From Chrysomallon squamiferum (taxonomy: Eukaryota > Mollusca > Gastropoda > Neomphalida > Peltospiridae): a stretch of DNA of 64,000 bases. The stretch covers positions 20,067,556 through 20,131,555 of the forward strand of contig CM022678.1 of assembly GCA_012295275.1 (NCBI GenBank). The letters run 5' to 3'. Both the position numbers and the translations under genes were made by a program. Of the stretch, positions 49,701-62,420 are shown piece by piece; the first letter of the stretch is position 1; every line of letters begins with the position of its first letter. The notes beneath the pieces are model-generated. The model was given only the letters and a program-made list of their open reading frames with translations, was not told where the DNA came from and did no database searches.

Positions 49701-52700
49701 TATGAAGATGTTGATTAACATGTGTATGAAGATGTTGACTAACGTGTATGAAGATGTTGATTAACATGGTGTTGTGTATGAAGATGTTGATTAACATGGT
49801 GTTGTGTATGAAGATGATGACTAACATGTGTATGAAGATGTTGATTAACATGTGTATGAAGATGTTGATTAACATGGTGTTGTGTGTGAAGATGTTGACT
49901 AACGTGGTGTGTTTGAAGATGTTGACTAACATGTGTGAAGGTGTTGATTAACATGGTGTTGTGTATGAAGATGTTGACTAATATGTGTGAAGGTGTTGAT
50001 TAACATGGTGTTGTGTATGAAGATATTGATTAACGTGTATGAAGATGTTGATTAACATGTGTATGAAGATGTTGATTAACATGGTGTTGTGTATGAAGAT
50101 GTTGACTAACGTGTATGAAGATGTTGATTAACATGGTGTTGTGTATGAAGATGTTGACTAACATTGTGTTGTGTATAAAGATGTTGATTAACATGGTGTT
50201 GTGTATGAAGATGTTGATTAACATGGTGTTGTGTATGAAGATGTTGACTAACATGGTGTTGTGTATGAAGATGTTGACTAACATTGTGTTGTGTATGAAG
50301 ATGTTGATTAACATGGTGTTGTGTATGAAGATGTTGACTAACATTGTGTTGTGTATGAAGATGTTGATTAACATGGTGTTGTGTATGAAGATGTTGACTA
50401 ACATGGTGTTGTGTATGAAGATGTTGACTAACATGGTGTTGTGTATGAAGATGTTGATTAACAGGGTGTTGTGCATGAAGATGTTGACTAACATTGTGTT
50501 GTGTATAAAGATGTTGATTAACATGGTGTTGTGTGTAAAGATGTTGACTAACATGGTGTTGTTGTGTTTAGTGGATGCTGAACCCGAGGATGATCACGAC
50601 TACGCCATCAACGATCGTCCAGCAAGAGGACGACGTCCAGTGTTTGAGTGCTACTGGAATGGACGACTTATTCCATACACACTTATAGAGGAGTAAGTTT
50701 AAATTATTCACATTATTTCACTTTTTCACCACATTACAGTAAATAACCAAAAAACAAACAAAAAAAACCTAACTATTTTGACCTAAGTTGATATTTAAAT
50801 GGAAGGTAAGTTTTTGTTCAAAATATTTCAAAGTATTCCCAATTTTTTGTACATCACACACCATCATCATTAGTTTAACTGACTTTAATTATAATTATAC
50901 AGGTTAATTTTCTTTGTATCTATGCATTTCTTGACAACCTAAAATGCCATAAACAATGATTATTTTTCCTGTTTTCTATTTTGATGAGGACAATTAATTT
51001 AAGCGAAATATCTTCTGTCACCCAAGTAACATTAAGTAGATCGTAAGTTTCCAGCCTCTTTTTCTCATCACTCTTTTGACTTCCTCTCTTCATCTCCAGA
51101 ATCCCTGTTTCTTTGCAGCTATTCCATATAAATGTAAAGAATTTTGATACATCAGAAAGCACATTTGGTGAAAGTTAGTACAAGCTACAAATTAATTATT
51201 TTTGTTGACCATTTAGAAATCTCCATTGTCTGAAGGAGAGCAGTATTTGCCTGCTTTGTGAATCACTGATCAAGTTGAAAGTGCTGGATTTATGACATTA
51301 TTTTCAATTTTGTTTTTCAGTTTTGAATGGTGCTCTGTTCCAAAGAAGATCAAAAATATACCTTCAGAATGTTACAACAGGTAAAAACATTGTCACAGAT
51401 GTCACCATCAGTAGCAACAACACTGTTGTCAATCCTGTCAGCATCAGCACCACCATAAATATCGTCATCACTAATACCATCAGTCCTGTATCAGTACCAT
51501 CACAATTCAGTCTCATCAAATCAACCCAGTTTTCAGTCATATTAATATAATATATTTCAGTCAAAACTGTTAACAATACCATAAACATTATCATCAATAC
51601 CATTAATCCAACACTAGCAACATTAGAGCTATCATCATTGACATCATCATTACCAGTTTTAGCACCAACACTGTCAACATCCGTACTGACATCAGAATGG
51701 TCATTGTCAACACCAACAGCATCATTATAACCTTCAATGTTATTGCTATCACCATTAATATGATTAGTAACACAACATCATCGTCACAACATTGTCATCA
51801 TCAGAATCAACACCAGCCCAGACATCATCACTGACACCAGTTACATCATCATCATCATCATCATCATCATCATAGACACCTTGTTTGCCAATATTATCAA
51901 CTCCAACATAGTTATCAGTGAGCCTTACACAGTCAACTGCATCATCGCCACCATTATCACCATCACCAACAACATCATCATTAATTTTCTAAACTAATTT
52001 TGTACTCTCATTTTGGATACTTTTTTAAACAGAATCAAGTGGAATACTTCATTCTTATAGTGTTCATTTATAAATTATAAAGTGATAAATGATTTTTTTT
52101 TAAAGAATTTCTGGAGTTCTTTGGACAGATGACAGCTTTCAAGTCAGCACAAACAAGTTGACCTTTCTTGACCTTGAGATAAAGCTTCGTGACAAATCCA
52201 CCACATTCACCCGAGTTATCAGTGGCCATGTGAGTATCGCTCTTTTCTAAACTTCACAGTAATTGCATTGTTCTGTAATAACACTAACACATTTTACATT
52301 ATTTTAACAAACCATTCATTCATCCAGTATCATCCCTAATGAATTCTGTTTGTTTTGTAAAACATTCATAGAATATCATCATTAACGAATTTTTTTATTT
52401 CAGGAGAAGAGAACTCTGGTGGAGAGAGATTTCCCACTCTGGCTGAAGGAATGTCACGAGCAGCACGATAAACAGATCTTCTTCAGTGGGTATCGGGGCA
52501 TCATCACACGGTCAGATTTACCAAAGCAGAAACAGTTTCCGTGGGCGACCTTTGACCGAGTGGAGTGGGATGGGAGGGAGTTCAAGAAAGGAATGATGGT
52601 AACTGCTTTCACATTTCTTTCCTCTCTACATTTTTGTAAATTCACATAGCTGTCTGTCTGTCTGTTGATCTGAATACAGTATATCTCTTTCTGTGTGTAT

Positions 52701-53903
52701 ATTTTCCTGAGTGATAAGATTTAATTATTCAATGAAATACAAACATTAATACTTCAAAATGCTTACAAATATCCACTTGTACAATCTATATAAATTCATA
52801 AACATGCAATTGGTATATAAATTAACATATGCATTATTATATGTACCTCCATAATGCATGCTTACATACAAATAAATGCCACACCATATCAGAACACTAA
52901 TAAACAAAGATACACACACATATATATAAAAATAAATTATTAATATACTAACATATGATTTTCTAAAAATCATGCCAATACCCTCATCATATTCAGTCTC
53001 ACAGATCCTTGACCCAAAATAAACGTAGATTTAAAAGTTTTGAGGTTCATAAAACATTTCTTTCTGCCCTTTAATTTATTATATCATATTGGCAATGCAG
53101 ACATTTGCAGAATTCTGTAAAATCCTACATAAGTCAAAATGTACGTTTGTCAGAGTATACTCTGTACACACTGGTGAAAGTCAGACGATTTTAACAAAGA
53201 GTGTGTCAGATGGGCCTCATGTAGGACCAAAAGGTCCATCTTTGGTCAGCTGCATTCCACAGTACACCAAATGAAATTATTATAATAATTATTTCCTCAA
53301 AATTGTCTAAAACTTTGGTTAAAGCATCAGACGACATTGTATATGATGATTAATGACTGTGATTATGAAGATATCTCACCACTGCCAGTACAGTATCAGT
53401 GAGTTACAATTTAATTTTCAAAGAATAAGCCTAAGAATCATTATATAATTATTGACATACAAAGCCAGTATCTGTGTGTATGTGTGGGGAAGTGTATATG
53501 TTTTATATTTACATTAAAATATTTTATTTTCACAGGTTCGCATTCAGAGGACGATGCCTATTTTGATGGGGACTGTGAAATCTTTTCTCTTGTATGGAGA
53601 ATATGATGGAAATGTCTTCTCTACAGGTGGAGATATTGAAATTATACAGGTAAAATAATTCCAGAACTTGATTTTGTAGATGTTCTCATTTCTTTTCTTC
53701 TTTGTTAGTTGTTTTGAGCGTTTAAATTTTTCTTCTCATTATTAATTGATTTATTGATTGTTACATTTACTTGTTTGTTTGCCTATTTGTGAATAAAAAA
53801 GGTTGTTATTATTATTATTATTGATATTATGAAATGATGATGATGGGCGTATTATACTGTTATAATTTATTACTGCAATATAATTTTATTGTTGTTTCTT
53901 TTA

Positions 53904-53936
<33 letters not shown>

Positions 53937-54257
53937 GCAGTAGTACTACTAGTAGTAATAGCAGCAGCAGCAGTAGTAGTAGTAGTATTTATATATAAAA
54001 TATTTTCATTATTATTATCATTAATATTGTCATTGTTACCAATATCAGCATCCTCATTGTGAATTACTTCTTATTGTTATTGTTATTGTTATTACAGGAA
54101 CCCAGATCTCTGTATGATGAAATAAGAATTGTTCCACTGTCAAAACTGGACAGATCTACATCTGAACAGACAATAAGAAAATATATTGAAGATGAGGAAG
54201 CTAAGTAAGTAGATTTTGTATGATAATTTTATATAACTAACTAACTAACTAACTAAC

Positions 54258-54300
<43 letters not shown>

Positions 54301-57300
54301 ATGTTCATTCAACCAGCCTCAGCATATTTTTGTAATAATATTATGTGTGAAGAATATTTTAAAATTTCAGTTAAAATCTAACGTGGGTAATTTTTATAAA
54401 TGTATTAGGGAACAAGCCACAGATGAAAAAAACCCAGTGGTTATCCAGACTTTGTTGAAGCTTGTGAAGTTCAAGCTTCTGAGACCTAAAACAATGTAGA
54501 CCCACTACTGGTTGAGCCTACTGTTTAATACTGGAAAGCTAAAATGTCTGTGATTGGGCAGTATTAACAGCTTTTGTACTTCCAACCAGACCCACCTGGC
54601 AATAAAAATGGAGCACCATCAGATGACATAAGTTACGACTAAAAAAGTAACGAAAATATTGTGAAATAAATAAAAATAATGAAGTAAAAAGTGGCAATAC
54701 TAGAGAAAAAACCTATTTTGTTACAAGTAAAAGCAGTTAGTCAGAATTTTACTTCTTTACTTCCAGAAAAAAAACTATTGCAAATAGAGTAATGACACAC
54801 CCAGTTGTAATGTCTGTGATTGTTTTCAATGTTTGTTTGTTTTGTTGTTTGACAGACTTCCTGATAGACTGGTACTCACCTGGCCCAGTGGAATGGCTCT
54901 GACCAGCAATGAAAAAAGACCAGCAGGAAAAGCTATTGGTAAATCTAATCTTTTAAATTTGTTATTTACATTTGTGTCATCATTAACTGAAAAATATGGA
55001 GATTCTTTAATATTTGTACTGGTTATTAATAAATTTTAATTCCAGTAAATGTTTCTTTTGATTGGAAATTTTTTAATATCTGTACATATTATTAATGGAT
55101 TTCAGTTACTGATTTGAATTATCATTATGATCAGTAGAAATTGATACTCAGTTGCCCAGTTATATATTTTATAAGCTCAAGAACCAGTGACTCTGTTCAG
55201 AATTACTAATAACTTCTTCTACCCAGTGGTGAATTGATTCATTAACATTTTTACATATTCAGTAAGTGTTATTAATACTGGCAAATTAAGTCTTGTATTT
55301 ACTTAACTCAAGTTTGACTATTACTACTTGAATCTAGTGGCTAAATAATTCACTCCAACACTACAGCTAAATGTTTTCAGTGTTTCTGGTTTCCAGTGGT
55401 TATGTCTTTATCATTTATATATGTAAGAATTGTTTCTAGTTGCAGGCAAAACTAAATGAAAGAGTAGACGTCCAAATATGAAACTTAGTGTGTATCAGAA
55501 AATTGTCCACTTTTTTATGCCTTCAGCATTTATAGAATGCTTGAATTGATTCTACTTGCAGACAAAAGATATAAAACTGTAGATGTCCTAATATGAAACA
55601 TAATATATCAGTCAGAAAACACACATGTACAGCAGGTACACAAACCTGTGTGATTATTTTTAGATACATATTAACTGTGTTTTGTACATTTTTAATGTTG
55701 TAGGTGATTTGAAAGTGGAGATTGCTAACAAGAAAGGAGAATTCATCAGCAAACTGCCTGGAACAGCTGCAGCCTCGAAAAAACTTCTTGTAGAGTACAA
55801 ACTGCTCTGGCATTGTGAGTTTTATTTCAGTATAAACACTTCTTGTAGAGTACAAACTGCTCTGGCATTGTGAGTTTTATTTCAGTATAAAACTTCTTGT
55901 AGAGTACAAACTGCTCTGGCATTGTGAGTTTTATTTCAGTATAAAAACTTCTTGTAGAGTACAAACTGCTCTGGCATTGTGAGTTTTATTTCAGTATAAA
56001 AACTTCTTGTAGAGTACAAACTGCTCTGGCATTGTCAGTTTTATTTCAGTGTAAAAACTTCTTGTAGAGTACAAACTGCTCTGGCAGTGTCAGTTTTATT
56101 TCAGTATAAAAACTTCTTGTGTAGTACAAACTGCTCTGGCATTGTGAGTTTTATTTCAGTATAAACACTTCTTGTGGAGTACAAACTGCTCTGGCATTGT
56201 GAGTTTTATTTCAGTATAAAACTTCTTGTGGAGTACAAACTGCTCTGGCATTGTGAGTTTTATTTCAGTATAAAAACTTGATAGAGATAGGCCTCCATAA
56301 ATATGTAGAGAGTAGACAGAGAGAGAAAGAAGTGGGATTTGGTTTTGCATACATTGCTTTGTAATTTACACATAGTCCTCTTTATTATCAACCATGAGGA
56401 TGAACAAATGAAAAACACCTTTTAGAAAAGCATAGATATGTTGTTTCTTTTTACTTTTTAAAAATTCTTTTGTTTTTATGATTAGTATTAATGATTTTTT
56501 TGTATTTTAATCTTTACAATATTATAGAATGTATTTAATTTTCATGTTTTTTATTTATTTATTTATTTTTTTTTTAATTTATTTTCTTATGACAATTCTA
56601 AATTTTCTACTTTCATTCTAGGTTTTTTTTAAATTTCATTTGTTTTTTATTTCCAGTCATTTGATGGTGTTTTCAATTTTAAAATTTTTTTTTTTTTTCC
56701 CCAGCACCGACTGGTGATGAAGTCATTGTGTCTCATATTTGTCAGCATGGAAAAAGTTGGTCTTACTGGTTTAGGAAAATGGGTAAACTTTTATTTAATT
56801 TCATTTATTTATTTAAAGTAATATTTACAGAAAACAGTAGAAACAGAGTTAATTATTGATCAGTTTAGTTAATTAAACAATTGTAACAGATTCAGGTAAT
56901 CCCTGTCAGCTAAGTCTGATATGATATAGTTTATTTATTCTTAAAAACAGATGTTTAAAATTGTGATTTTGTTTTTGTTGTTTGTTTTAAGAAAATATAA
57001 AAATTGTGATTTTTTTCTTTGAAGGAAATATAAATTATAGATTTCTGAACTGTTTTAAGAAAAGTTAAAATAGTAATTTAAAAAAATAAAATGTTTTAAG
57101 AAAATACAAATGATCTTTTTTATTGTTTTAAAAAAAATGGTGTAATTCTTAATTTAAGAAAATATACTTATTGTTTTAACAATAATTAAAATACTGAAAT
57201 TTATTCTTTTCTTTCTTTAATAATGATATTTTGATTTTAACTAATATAACAGGTTTTGTTTTAGTATTTTTTATATTTTTCTTATTTGTTTTATTTACAA

Positions 57301-58902
57301 AATATAAAACAATGGGTTTTGAGTTGTTTGTGTTTTTGTTGTAGAAAATATAAAAAATCTTGGGCCGCACACACTGCAGCTACAAACGATTCTCAACGAA
57401 AGTGGAACAACTGTGTACGCAGGACGAGAGTTACCTTCCCATCGCATCCGATTCATTGTTACAGGTAAGTGAAGATTTCTAAAAATCTAGTTTTCTTTTT
57501 TACTAGATTCCGATTTATTGTTACAGGTATGAGAAGATTTTAAAAATTCTATTTTTCTTTTTCACATTGCATCTCATTTTTGTTCAGGTAAGTGAAGGTT
57601 TCTAAAAATCCATTTTTCTTTTTTACTAGGTTTTATTGTACATTATAAGTTAATATAACACCTTAGTACACAGTAACAGCTGTAATAACAAAACATGTTA
57701 AAAAATATTTTTAAATGATGTCATATTATGTATGTACATATACTCAGATGGTGATGATAAAAGATTTCTAGTTGTTAATGAAAAAAGAGTAGCCTGTTGT
57801 ATCACAGCAGCAGATTTTCTTTTTTGTTTATTTTTATCTTTATGGTCCTGATGAAAAACAAGATACAACTGAACATTGAAAATATGCTGAGTGTGTTATT
57901 AAATAAAACACTTTTATTTCTCATATTTCAACTATATGTTAACAATCAGTATTATAATAATATTTGTTTACCCTGTAAGCATCATGGGGTGATTGCTTGT
58001 TTGACCAAGAAAATGTCAATGAATGATTACAATATATATTAATATTCTGCCAAATATAAAAACTCACGATTTAAATAATGAATTTGGTAAAGGATGTCAG
58101 TGAAACAAGGATTTTTTATTAAATTAATATCAAAACTCCTGTAAGTGGTGAGAGCAAAACAGAAAATGTGAGATGCATCCAGGGTTAAAAAGAATTGTAT
58201 GTGTGTATTTTATATAATTTTTGATCCTACCTTTTTGTTAGATTTAAGAAATTAGAAGATTATTCTGGTATATTTGTTTTGTGTGTTTGTCTCACAGAGG
58301 CTGAGCCAGAGAGGTTTGTTGTTGGTCTGCTGGATGGTCCGTTCAGAGTTGGAATGCCATTTCAGATTCCTCTAGAGTTTCAGGACAAGTTCAACCACCC
58401 AGCCAAACCCTCTTCCAAACTGAAACCCAGTCTAGAAGCCAGGTATGTTCAAGTAAATAAATAAATAAATAAATAAAAATTCAAATTTAAATATTTCTAA
58501 TGCTGTTGACGAAATTGGTATATAAAGGATGCAGATAAAAAAAAAAAAAAAAATGAAGGAAAATTTTAAATAAAAATAAAATATCAATAAGTTTTTAGGA
58601 AATAAAGAGAAAAATAATAATAAGAAAGGGAAATTAATAAAGAATGAAAGGAAAAAGTAACAAAATATATTTATATACAAATATTTTGAAAGATATTTAG
58701 AAAAAAATGGAGTTTTGATTTTGACAGATAAATGAATTAGATTGTCACACAGCTATATCATTTATTTTATTGTTCAAAAAGGTTAACTTATTTGATTACA
58801 TGCTTATTTGGTTTTTTCTCTGTTCATCTGTCAGCCTGTCTGTCCATCTGTCCAGCTTTCTAGCTTCTTATCTATCTCTGTATGTCTGTATCTCTCTGCC
58901 TG

Positions 58903-58946
<44 letters not shown>

Positions 58947-61027
58947 CCTATCTACCTACCTACCTATATATATATACCTATATATATCTATCTATATATC
59001 TATATATCTATATACCTATCTCTCTACCTATCTCTCTACCTACCTGCCTATGTAACTCTCTGTGTTTCTCTGTTTCTAACTATCTGTCCATCACTGTGTC
59101 TGTCTGTCTGTCTGTCTGTCTGTTTTATCTTACTTTATTTATTTTAGTGGCCTGGATCTCACCTATGACAGTGTGTCTATTAAAGGGAACACGTTGGTTA
59201 TTAAAGGTGTCATAGCTAAAGGACTTGTTCCAACAAACTCTGGAAAAGTGAGTTGTATTGTCTACACGTTTTGTCGTAAGGTGTGAATGCTAAACAGCTT
59301 TGTGCTGTGACTCTTAAGATTATTGGAAATGGTAATGGATCAAGAAGATTACCTAAATCTCTTGTTTAGACAAATTCACCAACATTAATTTTTCTTCATA
59401 GTCTGCCATTATTATGTATTGCAATTGTTTCTGTTACTGTTATTGTTATTATTATTGTTATTATTATTATCATTATTTATATTATTATTATTATTACAAT
59501 TATAATATATTGTTATTATTTTATTTTTTGTTAGTGTTATTGTTATTGTTTATTATTATTATTTTTATTATTGATGAAGCTATTGTAATTTTTTTATGAT
59601 GTTGTTATTATTGCTATTATTTTATTGATAATATTGTTTTTATGCTGTTTTTTTATATTTACTATTACAGTAATAATTACATACCTTTAACCCTTCTTCT
59701 TCCTCTCATTATTTTTAATATTATTATTATTACAGATTACATAATATTCTTAATACATTACCATTTGTTTTGTGTAGAATTTCAGTTTTGCTGTTAGGAT
59801 ACCCGACCTGGAAGAAGAAACACAGACAATGAAAATTAGGTTGTTACCAGGTAAATTTTTGAACAGTCACACCTTTACAGAAGACAAAAAATTAAAAAGT
59901 CTCTGAATGGCACCATCCAAAGTAGCCACACTGAACAATCACTAAACATAAAACCAGTCTGTAGGATTATAATATTCTGGAAGAAAAAATTATCAGTGTT
60001 TATAAAAGTGAAAACTCAAAGTTTGTCAGATTTGTGACGATTTGATCTTTTTGTTGTGTGTGTTTATTTAATTATTTTCTGTATCAAACTTGAAATCTTT
60101 CTGTTAGCCTGAGGTATATATATTTTTTCTTGAATCTCAGAAGGGATATATCATAAAGTTTTATTTTTATTTATAGTAATTAATCTTATTTTATGTAGGT
60201 TTCTTTTTTTGGGGGGGGGTTTGTTTGGTTTATTTACTGGTTTATTTACTGGTTTATTTATTGGTTTATTTGTTGTAATTTTTATTTAATTTATTTATTC
60301 ATTCATTCATTCATTTATTTACATAGTTTATTTATTTAATTATTCATTTTTCATTCATTCATTCAATTATTTATTTATTTACATATTTACATGTCTATTT
60401 ATTTGTTTATTAATTTCACTTACTTTAGTTATTACTTACATAATTACTTCACTTTATTTTATTTATTTATTTACTTTATCTATTTAGTTATTTATCTGTT
60501 TATTTATTTATTTATTTAATTATTTTATTTATTTATTTATTTATTTATTTGCTTTATTTATCTTTATTTATTTATTTATCTATTTATCTATTTATTTATT
60601 TATCTATTTATCTATTTATCTATTTATCTATTTATCTATTTATCCATTTATTTATTTATCTATTTATCTATTTATTTATTTATTTTCAGGTCCTCCTAAC
60701 AAGTTGCTTGTGACTCCAGAAGCAGAGATGGAGATAGAGAATGGAAGTTCAGTCAGCTACAGTGTCAAAGTTCTCGACATCAATGGAAATCTCACAGCAG
60801 ACGGCAAACAAACTGTCGTGTGTCGGGTAACTCAAATTATTAATTTTTCTAGTTAAATCTGAGATTAATAATGTTCTTAACCTTTAATCCTTGTTTATTT
60901 TTTATTATCTGTCTTTACTATCTCAGTTGGTCTGTTTTTAAATTACTCTCTCTAGCTCTTTATCTGTTTTTCTGTCTCATTCTCATTTTCTGTCTCTCTG
61001 TCTCATTCTCATTCTGTGACTTTTTGT

Positions 61028-61070
<43 letters not shown>

Positions 61071-62326
61071 GAAAAACATTAATTTTCATATGCTTTGTCA
61101 CACCCATAAGCAATTAAACTAAAAACAATATTCTTCATATTTTTATCTACTTTAAAAAGAACACACATCAAACAAAAGAAACAAAAAACAACAACAACAA
61201 ATAGAAAAAAAGAAGAAAAAAAAAAAAAAACAAAAATAACCCATCAAAATATAAAATAAATAAAATAAAGACCTAGAATTTCCAACTTTTTCAGTAAATT
61301 TAATTTTAATTTTAATATTTTTTTTAGTTCATTGGAGCACCAGGTTTGCCTACATACACATTAGACTGCAGTAACAGTGGAAATGGAATACTCACTGGAC
61401 CCAGCCTGAATCTGAAAAAAATGAAAGAGAATCAGATAGTTACAGCCAAGATAGATATGCAGGTAGGTTAATGGATAGATGGAGGGAGGGAGGGATGGAT
61501 GGATGAATGGATAGATAGTGGATGAATGAATGAATGAATGAATAAATGAAATTTGATGTGCAAGTAGATTATAAATAAGGATAGATGGATGATGGGTGGA
61601 TGGATGGATGAATGACGATGAATGAATGAATGAATGAATGAAATGACATGAAGCAGGAGTAACTGATGGAGCAGATGAATGAAACCTGATATGTTAGTAG
61701 GTAATCACATGAAGAGATAGATGGTTGAATGAAATAATGGATGAATTAATGAGAGTCAAAAATAAATAGAAGGATGTATAATAAATAAATAAATGATTGG
61801 ATGGATAAATGGATGGAAGAATAAATGGATGACTGTATAAATGCATAAATGAATAAAATTATAGATGGATTAATGAATTTGTTTTAGAATTATAAATGAA
61901 TAAATTAATTGCTTTTTACTTTTCACTTGAAAGATAAGCACTATTTATTTATTTATTTTTATTTTTGTTTAGGGACACAAGGACGTTGCGACGGTTGAGA
62001 GGACAGTGAAGATTTCTCCGAGTGGCCGAGTGGCTCACGTTGATGTGACATATGTGACAGATGAGGGCGTCGCAAAGAAAATCACCAATGCAGGAGACGT
62101 GATGGAAACAGTGGGACAAACCATCAGAGGCCTGAGTAGGCGTTTAACTCTTTACTTGTTGTAAACAGATACATATCAACTCTAAAACTGTTTAACTCTT
62201 TACTTGTGATAAACAGATACATCAACACAATATTTTATTACCCGTAATAGTAGAAAACAAAAATGTCTTGTTATGATGTGAGAAGTGAATACATCCTCAG
62301 AAACCATCAAATATTGAGCTACAACT

Positions 62327-62420
<94 letters not shown>

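Noticed and set aside
49407-50554. Frames of 70-190 codons on both strands in SMCHD1 intron 10
   Set aside because: A 30-bp minisatellite keeps frames open; only the last part of the plus frame is real (exon 11).
52100-53274. 53,101-53,274 as a second alternative terminal exon
   Set aside because: It is in phase with exon 14, but the acceptor lacks a good pyrimidine tract and no AATAAA lies close downstream.
58770-59215. YLSIYLSIY-type 125-135-codon frames in intron 21
   Set aside because: They are translation of TATC/CTGT tetranucleotides that lead into the exon 22 acceptor.
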